A stretch of 64,000 nt of DNA from Campylobacter jejuni subsp. jejuni 414 (GCA_000163995.1 CM000855.1:1288443-1352442), one strand, 5' to 3'. Positions 1-10,279 are shown, counted from the first letter of the stretch. The notes: generated by a model from the sequence alone, not told the origin. Program-made: numbers and translations.

Positions 1-1236
1 TTTTATCTATTTTAAGTGATATTTTATTATCTTTCTCACTAAACTGATATAACAAATCCTCACAAGGATAAGATATGCATTTGTCTTTACAATCTTTTTT
101 TGAATTTTGTTTTATTTTATCTAGCATTAAAGGAAGTTCTTTTTTAACCAAAAGTTTAATAGGAATTCCCATGCCATGATTTAAATTTTTAATGAATTTT
201 CCATCAACTTGTAACTCCTTAGTAATAGAATGCAAAGTTACATCAAAGCCAAGTTTCTTAAGTTCTTTATAAAAACTAGTTTTTTCTTTCAAAGAAACAT
301 ATTCATCATATAATGAATGATAGCTTACAAAACAAGTTTTTAAATATTTTGCTTGTTTTGTAAGATGATGCTCTTCTAAAAGATTTCGAATTTTTCTTCT
401 TGCAGGAGAAAAAAAATTAGAAGAAGTGCTATTGCTTGTCCAAAAAGTTTTTGTTGAACAATGCGTATTAATATGATGAAAAAAATCAAAAGTAGCAAAT
501 TCGCTATATTGCATAAAGTCTATCTCCTTTCCAAATCCTACAAGACGCCAAAGAAATTTAGCATAACTTGAATTATCTATCACTGCATCTACTAGCCAAG
601 GGGCAAGTTTAGCAGATAAATGTGCCAAGTATCCGCCATGAGAACTACCCATCATGATAACTGGTATACCCCCCCCCTAGTATCAAAAGGTGCATGAGTT
701 TTAAGGTAAAGTGCAGCATTTAAAAGATCTTGTGCTTGCATTATTCCAAAATTTTGATACTCATTTTTAGCAGGTTGCAAACTCACATGCAAATTTAAAA
801 AATAATGGGGTAAAAATCTTCCTTCTTGCTTACCTTTAATTATCCGATTATTTATAAAACGAAAAATCTCACTCATTTGTTCAAAATTTTGCATTTCATT
901 AACACTATAAGGAAGTTTGATATCTATAGCTTCGCAACTTGCCTTTAAAATAAGCTTGTCAATTTCATCCAAATAAAAAGTAGAACCAGTTTGTGGACGG
1001 TTACCGATGCAATGATAATTTACTCCAACTACAGCAACATTAAATTGTCTTGTCATGTAATCACCAACATATTGGATTGATGATATATCATCACCCATAC
1101 CTTGAATAACAAATACTAAAGCTTCAGGTTTTTTTTCATCATCATACCAAAGCTTAAACTCAAGCTTTGATTCTCTTTTTATACCAAGCTCTACATCATC
1201 ACAAGAGTCAATCTCATAAGTTTTACTCACTATCAT
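1..1236 (-). CDS. DUF2920 (family 617) alpha/beta-hydrolase-like protein, phase-variable, OFF, 3' end outside window
   Basis: The gene starts at ATG 1236 behind an AGGAGG ribosome site and overlaps the ctsG stop (TAATG). A run of nine G (minus strand) lies at 669-677. Read with nine G the product stops at 652 after 194 residues. With ten (or seven) G the frame continues through MMGSSHGGYLAHLSAKLAP and on to the window edge without a stop. The G-S-S-H-G-G block looks like a hydrolase nucleophile elbow and lies after the tract, so the OFF product lacks the presumed catalytic serine. Members of this Campylobacter family sit near the flagellin glycosylation locus; their function is not established. 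Family assignment rests on recognition of the sequence. Confidence 0.8.
669..677 (-). repeat. Phase-variation homopolymer tract, G9 on minus strand
   Basis: Nine consecutive C on the plus strand lie inside the DUF2920 reading frame. It is the only G/C homopolymer of this length I found in the window. Tracts of 8-11 G are the usual contingency loci of C. jejuni, where slipped-strand mispairing switches genes. Nine is OFF; ten would be ON. Confidence 0.9.
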
Positions 1237-1751
1237 TACCTTCCTCCTATTAAAAGATAAGTTTTACTAGCTAGATTTTTAAAATGTTCGCTCTTACTTA
1301 AAATTACACAAGCTTTATTGCTTGAAGTACTTGCAAAGTCAATATTTTCTAAATCTTCTTGATTTTGGTTAACCGCGTTAATGATGGAATTCTTACTTGC
1401 CTTATTACTTGAAATTCCCATGAGTATAAAATCAGCTTTATTTATAAAAACAAGTTTTAAACATTCTTTATCATCACCTACACGAAAATTTACTTCTTTT
1501 ACACCACTAAAATTGTTAAGATCGACATTTTCAACTCCGCTTACATTGCTCATCATTTTGATAGAATTTAAACGATCATTTTTTAAAGTATAAATACTTA
1601 TATCATTGATAAAAGTTTTAAGGTTATTTAAAGACTTACTAACTTCGGCTTCATCTTTACTTGAACTCATTTTTGGCAAGGCAATAGCAGCTAAAATTCC
1701 TAAAATAACGATCACAAAAACAAGTTCTAGTATAGTAAAGGCTTTTCTCAT
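1236..1751 (-). CDS. ctsG: Type II/IV pseudopilin for natural transformation (CtsG-like)
   Basis: This is a 171-residue pseudopilin. The N terminus MRKAFTILELVFVIVILGIL is a class III (prepilin) signal: a short basic leader, then F-T-I-L-E-L with Glu at +5 and a long hydrophobic helix. The C-terminal domain is soluble. In C. jejuni the equivalent (Cj1343c) is part of the Cts DNA-uptake machinery, which uses type II secretion/type IV pilus-like parts. It is co-directional with tsaD (stop and start adjacent at 1751/1752) and overlaps the following DUF2920 start, so it is probably translationally coupled within the operon. The symbol rests on sequence and position. Confidence 0.85.
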   Translation of the reverse strand: MRKAFTILELVFVIVILGILAAIALPKMSSSKDEAEVSKSLNNLKTFINDISIYTLKNDRLNSIKMMSNVSGVENVDLNNFSGVKEVNFRVGDDKECLKLVFINKADFILMGISSNKASKNSIINAVNQNQEDLENIDFASTSSNKACVILSKSEHFKNLASKTYLLIGGR

Positions 1752-2759
1752 CTATATCCTTGAAAAATTTTTATTTTTAGGACTTAAAATATCTTCTTCT
1801 ATGCTTATAAATTCCTTTTTTTCATAAGCATCAACCGCAGCCCTTGCTATCATCAAAGCGTTATCAGAACAGAATTTTAAAGGAGCTAGTTTTAAATTTG
1901 CATTATATTTTTGACATAAATTTTGCAAACGCGAACGCAAATTAAGATTTGCACTAGCTCCGCCCACAACACCAAAATTTTTAAATTTATAGAGATTAAA
2001 AATTTTTTCTAGTTTATCTATAATATGCTCACAAGCTGTATTTTCAAAAGCATATGCTATTTCTGCTTTTATATCATCGCTTAAATTTTCCTGCTTTAAA
2101 ATTTCTAAACGCACCGCATTTTTAAGCCCTGAAAAACTATAAGCAAGTTCTTTAGAATGCTTTAAAGGTACATTAAAAGAGATATTTTTAAGCTTGGCTT
2201 TGTTGGCTAAATTTTCTATGATAACTCCACCAGGATAACCTAAATTCATCATTTTAGCTACTTTATCAAAACTTTCTCCAAAACTATCATCATTTGTACT
2301 TGCTAAAAGCTCCAAATTTCCACTATCTTTAAGATAAAGCACCATAGTATGACCACCACTAACAAGTAATATTCCCATATCAAAGGAAATTTTTTCCTCC
2401 AAAAAAAGACTATAAATATGACCTTTAAGATGATTTATAGGGATTAAAGGCAAATCTAGAGCACTTGCTAAAGTTTTTGCCATAGAAATGCCACTAAGTA
2501 AAGAAACACTAAGTCCTGGTTCATTTGTTACGGCTACAGCGCAAAGATTTTCAAAATATTTTTTGCATTGTTTAAGCATCTTTGGCAAAGCCTCGCTATG
2601 AAGTCTTGCAGCAAGTTCAGGCACTACTCCGCCATAAACACTGTGCTTTAATTCTTGGGAAATTTTTTTATGAAATTTACACTCAAGGGTATTTTGATCA
2701 ATGATAGCTATAGAACTATCATCACAAGAACTTTCTATAGCTAAGATAAGATTTTTCAT
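1752..2759 (-). CDS. tsaD: tRNA threonylcarbamoyladenosine synthase subunit TsaD
   Basis: This 335-residue Kae1/TsaD/YgjD protein is of normal bacterial length. It catalyses transfer of threonylcarbamoyl to A37 of ANN-decoding tRNAs together with TsaB/TsaE. The ASKHA ATPase start LAIESSCDDSSIAI is visible, as are the metal-binding histidines in INHLKGHIYS and the glycine-rich GILLVSGGHTM and VVGGASANLNLR blocks. The start codon overlaps the end of pgp1 by four bases (ATGA), indicating co-translation. Older annotations call this family O-sialoglycoprotein endopeptidase (gcp), a role now considered wrong. Confidence 0.95.
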   Translation of the reverse strand: MKNLILAIESSCDDSSIAIIDQNTLECKFHKKISQELKHSVYGGVVPELAARLHSEALPKMLKQCKKYFENLCAVAVTNEPGLSVSLLSGISMAKTLASALDLPLIPINHLKGHIYSLFLEEKISFDMGILLVSGGHTMVLYLKDSGNLELLASTNDDSFGESFDKVAKMMNLGYPGGVIIENLANKAKLKNISFNVPLKHSKELAYSFSGLKNAVRLEILKQENLSDDIKAEIAYAFENTACEHIIDKLEKIFNLYKFKNFGVVGGASANLNLRSRLQNLCQKYNANLKLAPLKFCSDNALMIARAAVDAYEKKEFISIEEDILSPKNKNFSRI

Positions 2760-4150
2760 TCAAATTCCACTAAAATAGAACCTAAGAATTTATCTTTTGC
2801 TCTTGCTGTTTTAAGGGTATTTAAATCCAAATTTTTGACATTTTTAATCAACTTGCTATTGGTATTTGCTTCTAAAAATTGTTGCAAATTCGCCCATCTT
2901 AACTCATAAAATTCCACCCGATAAATTTTACCTGCCATATCTAAAGAGTATTGTGTTTGCATATTTTTTTTATGAACTAAAATACCGCTTTCATCTTTTC
3001 CATAATCAAAACCTATGATATTTACACGTACATTAGCTATCTTTGGGACAAGAAAATTTTCTTTTACTTTTACCTTGGTCGCAAAAGGCACAATGGTTTC
3101 ATTGCCATCTACTTGAAAAGCTACTTCATTAAAAGCATTGCTAAATTCTAAATACTCAGGATATAATCTTGTTTGAAAACGATTGCCATATTGGATATAA
3201 AAAGAATTTCCCTCGGCAATAACAGCGGTAAGCTCATTGCTTGTATTATAATTTAGCTCTTTATTTACCGGAAAAGGTACATACTTAACCACCTTTCTTG
3301 GATTTTTCAAAGAAAGCAAAATTCTATCATTGAAAAGCTTCACTTCAAGCTCTCGGTTAATAGCTTTATTAACCCCTTGTGGAGTGAGTTCAAAATCTCT
3401 ACTAAATTCAATCCCTGCTGTTTTTAAATAATTTTCAATAGCTAAAAGATGATAATAAGCTCTTAAATTTACAGGTAGATTTTTGCTCGCTTCATTTGCA
3501 AAAGCAGCTTTATGGTTTGAAATCACAAAATAAGTCAAGGCTTTAAGCATTTCAGTATCACCAAGTTCTTGAGTTTTGGTATTTTTAAGATGATAAGCAT
3601 GCTTTGAATCGGCAAGTGAAGAGTTTACGCTATTTACGGTTTGAATGGCAATATTTTCAAGATCAGGATATTTGCTTGCATTGATTTCACTCGTATCAAT
3701 CACGCTTGAATTTCCCCAACGCTTAGGATTTTGTATCGCATCGATATAAATAGGCTTATAAAAACCCCAACCATCATGAAGATTGATCACCATACTAACT
3801 TCAGGAAGTAAGATAAGCTCTTTAATACGCTGAACGGTTTTATAATCAGGATCCTTTGGACTAATGCTTGCAAATTTACGATTTAAATCTCCATTATTTC
3901 CACGCGAACGCTTAATGATACTATCAAAAGCTAAATTTGGAGCTACTATAATCTTGCCTTTAGTGATATTATAATCACTCAAAAGCAAACTTGCCGCATG
4001 AAATCCACCAGGCTCATCTCCTTGAATTCCTCCAAAAATCAAAACTGTATTATTATCATCTAAACTTTTTCCATTTTCCCCCACGCTAAAATCTAGCCCT
4101 AAAGCAAAAATGCTTGTTATAAAAAATAAAATTGTTAAAAAAAATTTCAT
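2756..4150 (-). CDS. pgp1: Peptidoglycan DL-carboxypeptidase Pgp1 (helical cell shape)
   Basis: This 464-residue periplasmic peptidase has an N-terminal signal sequence (MKFFLTILFFITSIFALG). In C. jejuni Pgp1 trims muropeptide tripeptides to dipeptides and is needed for helical shape. The M14-like zinc site is visible as QGDE at residues 43-46 and His125 in INLHDGW. These match the published Q/E/H ligands after a three-residue numbering offset. The C-terminal part contains further beta-rich domains seen in the family. It lies between dxr (stop 4153) and tsaD (4-base overlap) in a dense minus-strand operon. Confidence 0.92.
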   Translation of the reverse strand: MKFFLTILFFITSIFALGLDFSVGENGKSLDDNNTVLIFGGIQGDEPGGFHAASLLLSDYNITKGKIIVAPNLAFDSIIKRSRGNNGDLNRKFASISPKDPDYKTVQRIKELILLPEVSMVINLHDGWGFYKPIYIDAIQNPKRWGNSSVIDTSEINASKYPDLENIAIQTVNSVNSSLADSKHAYHLKNTKTQELGDTEMLKALTYFVISNHKAAFANEASKNLPVNLRAYYHLLAIENYLKTAGIEFSRDFELTPQGVNKAINRELEVKLFNDRILLSLKNPRKVVKYVPFPVNKELNYNTSNELTAVIAEGNSFYIQYGNRFQTRLYPEYLEFSNAFNEVAFQVDGNETIVPFATKVKVKENFLVPKIANVRVNIIGFDYGKDESGILVHKKNMQTQYSLDMAGKIYRVEFYELRWANLQQFLEANTNSKLIKNVKNLDLNTLKTARAKDKFLGSILVEFE

Positions 4151-4152
4151 TT

Positions 4153-5223
4153 TTAATTCCTTAAATACTCCCTTGTTTTAAAATCATACTCAAAAACTTC
4201 TTCTATGCTTGAAATTTTAGGTACTCCAAAATGATCAAGAGCCTTGAAAATGTATTTAGCAATATCTAAAAATCCACTTTTATTTTCTAAAAAATTAGAA
4301 ACGCCTACTTCATTAGCTGCATTGATCACAACACCTAAATTTGGCTCTTTTAAGAATGCATTTTTGAGCTTAAAAATAGGATATTTTTTTGTGCTGATTT
4401 GATGAAATTTTAAAGCAGGCATTTTATTAAAATCAACAGCCTCTAAAATAGGCGTATCATGTTTTTTAAACATAGCATCTGAAATAGCTAGTTTCATATC
4501 TGCTTTTGAAAAATACGCCGTGCTAGCCCCATTTTTAAACTCACACATTGCATGCACCAAAGATCTTGGTTCTATTAAAGCATCGATTTCTTTAAAATCA
4601 TATAGATGATAAGCCTCTATAATTTCAAAAAGCTTGTTTACCATAGTTGCACTATCTATAGTGATCTTTGCTCCCATGTTCCAATTAGGATGTTTTAAAG
4701 CATCCTTGATGCTAACTTGATTTAAATCTTTTATTTTATGCTTATAAAAAGCTCCACCACTTGCTGTAATATAAAGTTTTGCTATATTTTTTTTGCCTTC
4801 AAGTAGAAATTTTAAAGCCGCATGCTCACTATCAACAGGTAAAAATTTGGCTCCTTTTAAAAAATTTCCCGCCACTACAAGACTTTCTTTATTAGCCAAA
4901 GCTATATTTTTATCAAGCTCTTTAGCTTTTAAAGTACTTTTAAGCCCTGCAAAACCCACAATAGCGTTAATTAAAAGCTTGTCTTGGCATTCTGTTAAAA
5001 TTTGCTCTAAGCCTTCTTGCCCTATAAAAACTTTATCGTGTTTAACTAAATGCTTATTTTTTCGATCTTTTATGGCGACAAATTTGGGTTTAAATCTTGC
5101 GATTTGTTCATTTAAAAGAGTGATATTATCCCCACAAGCTAGAGCAGAAATGGGAATATTTTTTAAAGCAGCAAGTTTAAGAGCATTTACCCCTATACTG
5201 CCTGTACTTCCAAAAAGTATCAT
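4153..5223 (-). CDS. dxr: 1-deoxy-D-xylulose 5-phosphate reductoisomerase
   Basis: This 356-residue enzyme makes 2-C-methyl-D-erythritol 4-phosphate, the second step of the MEP isoprenoid pathway. The NADPH-binding [15 protein letters not shown] motif is at residues 3-17. The substrate and metal site is in [15 protein letters not shown] and ASGGAF, with the [17 protein letters not shown] and [11 protein letters not shown] signature later. It is slightly shorter than the roughly 390-residue average, as in other campylobacters. The ATG overlaps the cdsA stop by four bases (5220-5223), so the two are probably co-translated; dxr supplies isoprenoid precursors while cdsA feeds phospholipid synthesis. 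Confidence 0.95.
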   Translation of the reverse strand: MILFGSTGSIGVNALKLAALKNIPISALACGDNITLLNEQIARFKPKFVAIKDRKNKHLVKHDKVFIGQEGLEQILTECQDKLLINAIVGFAGLKSTLKAKELDKNIALANKESLVVAGNFLKGAKFLPVDSEHAALKFLLEGKKNIAKLYITASGGAFYKHKIKDLNQVSIKDALKHPNWNMGAKITIDSATMVNKLFEIIEAYHLYDFKEIDALIEPRSLVHAMCEFKNGASTAYFSKADMKLAISDAMFKKHDTPILEAVDFNKMPALKFHQISTKKYPIFKLKNAFLKEPNLGVVINAANEVGVSNFLENKSGFLDIAKYIFKALDHFGVPKISSIEEVFEYDFKTREYLRN

Positions 5224-5945
5224 AAAAGAGCAACCATCACAAAAGCAGCGATAATCACCGCATCAATTCTATCAAGTATACCACCATGACCGGGGATAAG
5301 ATCTCCACTATCTTTTACACCTGCTTCTCTTTTAAAATAACTTTCAAGCAAATCTCCAATCACTGCAAAAATCGCTGCAAGAAATGAACAAAGCAAAGAA
5401 AACCAAAAACTATAAACAAAAATTCCTAAAAAAGTTCCTATAATGCTTGCACAAATCAAACCACCTACAACACCTTCTAAAGTTTTATTTGGACTTGTTG
5501 GAGAAAAAGGGATTTTACCCATAAGTTTTCCGATAAAGTACGCCCCGCTATCATACGCTGTAACAATAATAATAAGCCAAAAAAGTGCAAACATGCCCTG
5601 ATCTAAATACACTTGCCAAAGTGCTAAAATAGGTAAACTAGGATAAATATAAATAAGAGCTGGTTTTAAAGAAGTCTTTTTATAAACCAAATATCCAACA
5701 ACCAATAACAAAGCCAAAACTCCAAAAAGTAAGGCTTTATGCGACAAACTTCCTAAAATAAAAGCTATAGCCAAAGGGATAATAGAAATATTTTCTAAAG
5801 CAAAAAGTTTTTTTGCTTCGCTAAAAGATAAATACAACAAAACTGCAAAAACGATAAAATTGATAAAAAATTGATCAACCAATGCAATGATGATAATAGC
5901 TGCTATCATCACAAGAGCTGAAATAATTCTAGCTGTATTAAACAT
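5220..5945 (-). CDS. cdsA: Phosphatidate cytidylyltransferase (CDP-diglyceride synthase)
   Basis: This 241-residue integral membrane protein, with about seven hydrophobic segments, activates phosphatidic acid with CTP to CDP-diacylglycerol, the branch point of phospholipid synthesis. The CDP-diglyceride signature is present near the C terminus: [12 protein letters not shown], then [18 protein letters not shown] with the conserved Asp residues for metal binding. It is short compared with E. coli CdsA (285 residues), as is usual in this genus. It lies between the small charged gene at 5954-6292 and dxr, with which it overlaps. Confidence 0.93.
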   Translation of the reverse strand: MFNTARIISALVMIAAIIIIALVDQFFINFIVFAVLLYLSFSEAKKLFALENISIIPLAIAFILGSLSHKALLFGVLALLLVVGYLVYKKTSLKPALIYIYPSLPILALWQVYLDQGMFALFWLIIIVTAYDSGAYFIGKLMGKIPFSPTSPNKTLEGVVGGLICASIIGTFLGIFVYSFWFSLLCSFLAAIFAVIGDLLESYFKREAGVKDSGDLIPGHGGILDRIDAVIIAAFVMVALL

Positions 5946-5953
5946 ATTTTTCC

Positions 5954-6292
5954 TTATATACTAATATCTAATCGATGAATGCTTTGTGCGTCTTTAAAAT
6001 TTGGATCTTTAAACTCATCTTCTTCACTTTTCTCATCATCGCTAGCTTTAGTTTCTTGATTGTGTTTTTTCTTTTTTTCTTCTTGCTCGGCTTTTTCTTT
6101 AATCTCTTCTTTGATTTCATGAGTCTCATTGACTTTTTCAAGCTTGTTTAAAGTTTTTTCTTTTTCGTTAAATTCAGCCATATTTAGCGTAGCTGCAAAA
6201 CCTTCTTTTGCAAGCTCATTGCTTACTTGTGTAGCTGGATAAGCCATATTTTGATTTACATAATTGACATTTCCTAGAGGGCTAACTGGCAT
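5954..6292 (-). CDS. Small highly charged hypothetical protein
   Basis: This 112-residue protein has no family I recognise. The first 35 residues are mixed and contain Asn/Ala. Residues about 42-95 are dominated by Lys and Glu ([20 protein letters not shown] and onward), predicting a coiled coil or disordered charged stretch. There is no signal peptide or membrane segment. It sits between the NFACT gene (stop 6294) and cdsA in the same direction, so it is probably transcribed with them. It corresponds in position to Cj1348c. Conservation of position supports a real gene; function is unknown. Confidence 0.7.
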   Translation of the reverse strand: MPVSPLGNVNYVNQNMAYPATQVSNELAKEGFAATLNMAEFNEKEKTLNKLEKVNETHEIKEEIKEKAEQEEKKKKHNQETKASDDEKSEEDEFKDPNFKDAQSIHRLDISI

Positions 6293-6293
6293 T

Positions 6294-7601
6294 TTAATCC
6301 TTTATGATATTAATACTTTTAAAATTTGTATAATTTACAAACGCCTTTTGTTGAACTTTAACAAAATTTTTTAAGGTATAATCGACCCAATACGAACCTT
6401 TCTTTAACTTAGAAAAGCTTACACAAAGTCTTGCAGCAAATTCTAGCACATCAAGACTGATTTTTTGCTTGTTTGATATAATCAAAGCGTGTGCACTAGG
6501 AATATCCCTTACATGAAGCCACAAATCATCTTTCTTGGCATTTTTAAGTAAAAATTCGTTACCTTTTTCATTTTTACCCACACAAATTTTAAACTCATTA
6601 AAATAAAAATTTGCCACAAGATCTTCTTGTTTGTGATCTTGATTTTTTTTGCTATTTTTTTTAGGCAATAAAATTTCAAGTTCTATTTCACTTTTAGCTT
6701 GAAATAATAATTCTTTTAAACTCAAAGTAAAATCTAACTTTTCTTTTAAATTTAATCTTTGTATATTTAAATTTTTAGCCTTTTGCTCTAATTTTTTAGC
6801 ATTTTTATAATACAAATTAGCACTTTGTTTAGGACTAAATTCAAGTTTAAATTCAAGATCTTTGCCTTCAAAATCATCAAGTTTAAATTCTCTTTCATAA
6901 TCTTTCAAAACACTCAAATTTGCAAACAACACATCAGCTCTTTTCCTGTATTCTAAAGCCTTTAAGAGCAAAGAATTTTCTTCATCTAAACTAGAAAAAA
7001 GTTCTTGTAAATTTTGTATTTTTTTATCCACTTGTGCAAGTTTTAAACTTTTTATTTGATTGATTTTATTCTCATAAATACTTGCAAATTTGTAAGAAAA
7101 ATAATCTTTAAAATCTTTAATTTCCTCAAAATTTTCATCCATTTTATATGGTTTTAAAGGTTTTAAAATTACATTAGGTTTTACAACACGATAGCTTTTA
7201 TCAATATGCCTTAAAGCCTCCATGATTAAATCTTTCTCATCTGTAACGATAACATTGGTATTTTTACCCGTAAATTCAAAATAAATCTTACTCTCATAAC
7301 TTTTATAAGCCTTATTGGCTTTTACGCTAAAGTATAAAATACGATTATCTTTAAGAACCTTAACTTCTTTTATAAAAGCATTGCTAAAATACTTTTTAAG
7401 CATAAAATCAAAAGGTGCATTATAATTTTTTACATTTAATTTAGCTGTATAAATCGCACTCATTCCACGAGTAAGATCAAAAATAAATCTTTGTTTATCA
7501 AAGCTTAATTCCAAAATATTGTCATTAATACGCTTGATAAAATCGATTTTTTTAAACTGAGAGAAAAAAGTTTGTAATTGCAAAAGTTCTGTGTATTTCA
7601 T
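6294..7601 (-). CDS. NFACT-family (FbpA/RqcH-related) RNA-binding protein
   Basis: This 435-residue protein has an N-terminal NFACT-N-like region, a central coiled coil (about residues 185-300, rich in Lys/Leu/Glu), and a C-terminal NFACT-R (DUF814) domain with the typical block DDLWLHVRDIPSAHALI. Relatives include bacterial RqcH, which binds obstructed 50S subunits and adds C-terminal alanine tails. Other members were named fibronectin-binding proteins (FbpA), but this one has no secretion signal. It is shorter than Firmicutes members (about 560 residues), as other epsilonproteobacterial versions appear to be. It is the first gene of the minus-strand run and diverges from mobA. Confidence 0.75.
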   Translation of the reverse strand: MKYTELLQLQTFFSQFKKIDFIKRINDNILELSFDKQRFIFDLTRGMSAIYTAKLNVKNYNAPFDFMLKKYFSNAFIKEVKVLKDNRILYFSVKANKAYKSYESKIYFEFTGKNTNVIVTDEKDLIMEALRHIDKSYRVVKPNVILKPLKPYKMDENFEEIKDFKDYFSYKFASIYENKINQIKSLKLAQVDKKIQNLQELFSSLDEENSLLLKALEYRKRADVLFANLSVLKDYEREFKLDDFEGKDLEFKLEFSPKQSANLYYKNAKKLEQKAKNLNIQRLNLKEKLDFTLSLKELLFQAKSEIELEILLPKKNSKKNQDHKQEDLVANFYFNEFKICVGKNEKGNEFLLKNAKKDDLWLHVRDIPSAHALIISNKQKISLDVLEFAARLCVSFSKLKKGSYWVDYTLKNFVKVQQKAFVNYTNFKSINIIKD

Positions 7602-7636
7602 AAAAGAAATTATAAAATATTTTAGCGAATTTGTGG

Positions 7637-7642
7637 TAAAAT
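7637..7642 (+). promoter_or_regulatory. Putative sigma-70 -10 box for mobA-pldA
   Basis: TAAAAT lies 20 bases before the GTG start of mobA, in the 61-base divergent gap from the NFACT gene. C. jejuni sigma-70 promoters usually have a good -10 and no conserved -35. Confidence 0.4.
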
Positions 7643-7662
7643 TACATTAAAAAAGGAAATTT

Positions 7663-8238
7663 GTGCAGCTTAATGAGCTAAATTGCGTGATTTTATGTGG
7701 TGGCAAATCCAGTCGTATGGGGCAAGATAAAAGTAAATTAATTCTTAAAAATCAAAATTTAACTCAATTTCAAGTGGATAAATTTTCTAAAATTTTTAAA
7801 AATGTCTATGTGAGCGTAAAAGAAGACAAATTTGAAAACCATTTTAGCTTGATTAAAGATTCTTCAGAATTTGAAGTTTATTCTCCTATGCTTGCACTTT
7901 ACTCCATACTTTCAAATTTTAAAAATGAATTTGTTTTTGTTTTGAGTGTAGATAGCCCTAAAGTAGGTGAAAATGAGCTTTTAAAAATGCTTCCCTTTTT
8001 AGAGCAAAACTATAAAATAATCATAGCCAAAACTCCTTTGCACAAACATCCTTTGTGTGGATTTTATCACAGCTCTTTAGCTCAAACTTGCAAAAAATTT
8101 TTAGAAAAAGATGCACAAAAAATAGGACTTTTATTTTCTGAAATTAAAACTAAATTTGTAGAATTTGAAGATGAAGATGCTTTTTTAAATCTTAATTTTT
8201 ACGAAGAATATGAAAAATTTCAAAGCGAGTTAAAGTGA
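7663..8238 (+). CDS. mobA: Molybdenum cofactor guanylyltransferase
   Basis: This 191-residue nucleotidyltransferase links GMP to molybdopterin, giving the MGD cofactor needed by the nitrate, formate, TMAO/DMSO and sulfite oxidoreductases of this lineage. The N-terminal signature [18 protein letters not shown] is intact, and a later D in LSVDSPKV fits the metal-binding position. The start is GTG (7663), chosen because AAGGAA precedes it by about six bases. The stop overlaps the GTG start of pldA (GTGA), so the two genes are translationally coupled although functionally unrelated. Confidence 0.92.
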   Translation: MQLNELNCVILCGGKSSRMGQDKSKLILKNQNLTQFQVDKFSKIFKNVYVSVKEDKFENHFSLIKDSSEFEVYSPMLALYSILSNFKNEFVFVLSVDSPKVGENELLKMLPFLEQNYKIIIAKTPLHKHPLCGFYHSSLAQTCKKFLEKDAQKIGLLFSEIKTKFVEFEDEDAFLNLNFYEEYEKFQSELK

Positions 8239-9224
8239 GAAAAATTGTTTTATTTTTAAGCTTATGTGTTTTTACATGGGCTAGCGATCTGCAAAAAGCT
8301 TTAGAGTATGAAAAACAAGGCGATTATAAAAAAGCTATGGAAATTTACAAAAAACTTGCTTTAAAAAATTCACCTGTTTTAATTTCTCAAGAGCAAAATA
8401 ACTCAAGTCAATCAACACAAACACAAAATTCTATCATTGCAAAAAAAGAAGAAAAGCAAGACTTTTCTCACTTAGCCTTAGCCAATTATCTTGGCAAAGA
8501 TGAAAACTTTAATCCTCTTGGCATTAGCTCTTATAAAATGAATTATTTTTTACCTTTTACTTATAGTTTTAACTCATTAGGAGCAAAAAATCGTAAAAGT
8601 GAAGCAAAATTTCAACTTAGCGTTAAGAAAAGACTTTTTGAAAATTTACTAGGATTGGATGAAAAATATTATATAGCCTATACTCAAACTTCTTGGTGGC
8701 AAATTTATAAACACTCTTCTCCTTTTAGGGAAAGCAATTATCAACCTGAATTTTTTGTGGATTTTCCTTTATATTTTAAAGATTATGAATTTTTTAATAA
8801 TTTACGCTTAGGTATATTACATGAAAGCAATGGCAAAGGAGATGAGAATTTACAATCACGCTCGTGGAATAGAATTTATGTATCTACGGCTATTTTATAT
8901 AATAAATTTTTATTTGTTCCGCGCCTTTGGTATAGAATTCCTGAAAGTAAAAAAGATGATGATAACCCTGCTATCTTGCACTATATGGGAAATTTTGATG
9001 TGAATTTAGCGTATTTGGGTAATGATTATTTTATCAATCTTATGCTAAGAAACAATCTTAAATTCCACGATAATAAAGCTGCCATACAAGTTGATCTAGG
9101 ATATGATATTTTTAACAATGGAATTTATTGGTATTTACAATACTTCAATGGTTATGGAGAAAGCCTTATAGATTATAATAAACACCTACAAAGACTTTCA
9201 ACTGGATTTTTGATTTCTTATTAA
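8235..9224 (+). CDS. pldA: Outer membrane phospholipase A (OMPLA)
   Basis: This 329-residue protein starts at a GTG overlapping mobA, with signal peptide [19 protein letters not shown] short region with a TPR-like helix ([20 protein letters not shown]) precedes the 12-stranded barrel. The catalytic motif is clear in [20 protein letters not shown]: His and Ser of the OMPLA dyad/triad, with the following Asn/Arg region lining the calcium site. PldA hydrolyses outer-membrane phospholipids and contributes to haemolysis and colonisation in C. jejuni. The extra N-terminal segment is typical for Campylobacter. Confidence 0.93.
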   Translation: MRKIVLFLSLCVFTWASDLQKALEYEKQGDYKKAMEIYKKLALKNSPVLISQEQNNSSQSTQTQNSIIAKKEEKQDFSHLALANYLGKDENFNPLGISSYKMNYFLPFTYSFNSLGAKNRKSEAKFQLSVKKRLFENLLGLDEKYYIAYTQTSWWQIYKHSSPFRESNYQPEFFVDFPLYFKDYEFFNNLRLGILHESNGKGDENLQSRSWNRIYVSTAILYNKFLFVPRLWYRIPESKKDDDNPAILHYMGNFDVNLAYLGNDYFINLMLRNNLKFHDNKAAIQVDLGYDIFNNGIYWYLQYFNGYGESLIDYNKHLQRLSTGFLISY

Positions 9225-9280
9225 ATATCATTATTATAGTTTTATCATTTCTTAAAACAAATTTCATTACAATTTAGTTT

Positions 9281-9300
9281 TTGATAATTATTATTACTAT
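9281..9300 (+). promoter_or_regulatory. Fur box upstream of ceuB
   Basis: TTGATAATTATTATTACTAT resembles the Fur consensus GATAATGATAATCATTATC. It abuts the ceuB ribosome site (AAGGA at 9301). Its first 16 bases are identical to the site upstream of katA at 48181. Iron-repressed control of ceu is established for C. jejuni. Confidence 0.7.
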
Positions 9301-9310
9301 AAGGAAAAAT

Positions 9311-10279
9311 TTGTTTTTTAAGCATATATTGAATTTAAAAGTACTTATAGCTTTACTTTTATTTTTAGGGGTGATAAGTTTATTTATAGGAGTTATCAGT
9401 ATCAATGTAGAAGATATTTTTAATCTTAGCTCCACCCAATTAGAAATCATAACCCTTACAAGAATTCCTAGGCTTATAGCAATCTTACTTACAGGAATGA
9501 GTCTTAGTATATGTGGGCTTATCATGCAACAACTCACACAAAACAAATTTGTTTCCCCAACAACAGCAGGGACTATGGATTGTGCTAGATTTGGCATACT
9601 CATTTCTTTAATATTTTTTACTGGAGCATCTTTTCTTACTCAAGCTATCATTGCTTCTGTATTTGCGCTTTTAGGTTCTTTTATTTTTATCCAAATTTTA
9701 AGAAAAATTAAACTCAAAGATGTGATTTTTGTGCCTTTGATAGGCTTGATGTTTGGGGGTATTATCAGTGCTATAACCACTTTTTTTGCTTATATTTTAA
9801 ATTACATACAAAATATCCAAGGTTGGTTACAAGGCAGTATGACAAATGTCATGCAAGGAAATTACGAATTGCTTTACATTTCTCTACCACTTTTTATGCT
9901 TGCTTACTTTTTAGCTCATAAAATTACCATAGTTGGTATGGGCGAAGATATAGCTTTAAATCTTGGAATTTCTTATAATGGGATATTATTTCTAGGCTTG
10001 ATGATTATAAGCGTTATAACTAGTATGGTGATTGTAAGCGTTGGGGTTATACCTTTTTTAGGACTGATTATCCCAAATTTAGTAGCTCTTTACTTAGGTG
10101 ATAATCTTAGAAAAAATCTCATTCATATAGCATTTTGCGGGGCTTTATTTTTACTTATTTGTGATATCATTTCAAGACTTATTATCTTTCCTTTTGAAAT
10201 GCCCTTAAGTATCACTACAGGTATTTTAGGATCTTTAGTCTTTATTTTTCTTTTGTTAAAAAGGAAAGCTTATGCGTAA
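9311..10279 (+). CDS. ceuB: Enterochelin ABC transporter permease CeuB
   Basis: This is a FecCD-family inner-membrane permease of about 322 residues with roughly nine to ten hydrophobic helices. It carries the conserved GLIMQQLTQNKFVSPTTAG and GVIPFLGLIIPN blocks typical of siderophore permeases. I choose TTG 9311 because AAGGA at 9301-9305 is ideally spaced. The open frame extends up to TTG 9281, but that is inside the Fur box. With CeuC, CeuD and CeuE it imports ferric enterobactin hydrolysis products (linear catechol tetradentate siderophores). The stop overlaps the ceuC start by eight bases. Confidence 0.95.
   Translation: MFFKHILNLKVLIALLLFLGVISLFIGVISINVEDIFNLSSTQLEIITLTRIPRLIAILLTGMSLSICGLIMQQLTQNKFVSPTTAGTMDCARFGILISLIFFTGASFLTQAIIASVFALLGSFIFIQILRKIKLKDVIFVPLIGLMFGGIISAITTFFAYILNYIQNIQGWLQGSMTNVMQGNYELLYISLPLFMLAYFLAHKITIVGMGEDIALNLGISYNGILFLGLMIISVITSMVIVSVGVIPFLGLIIPNLVALYLGDNLRKNLIHIAFCGALFLLICDIISRLIIFPFEMPLSITTGILGSLVFIFLLLKRKAYA

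Noticed and set aside
9281-9310. Start of ceuB at TTG 9281
   Set aside because: These codons are the Fur box and the ribosome site; TTG 9311 fits the AAGGA spacing.
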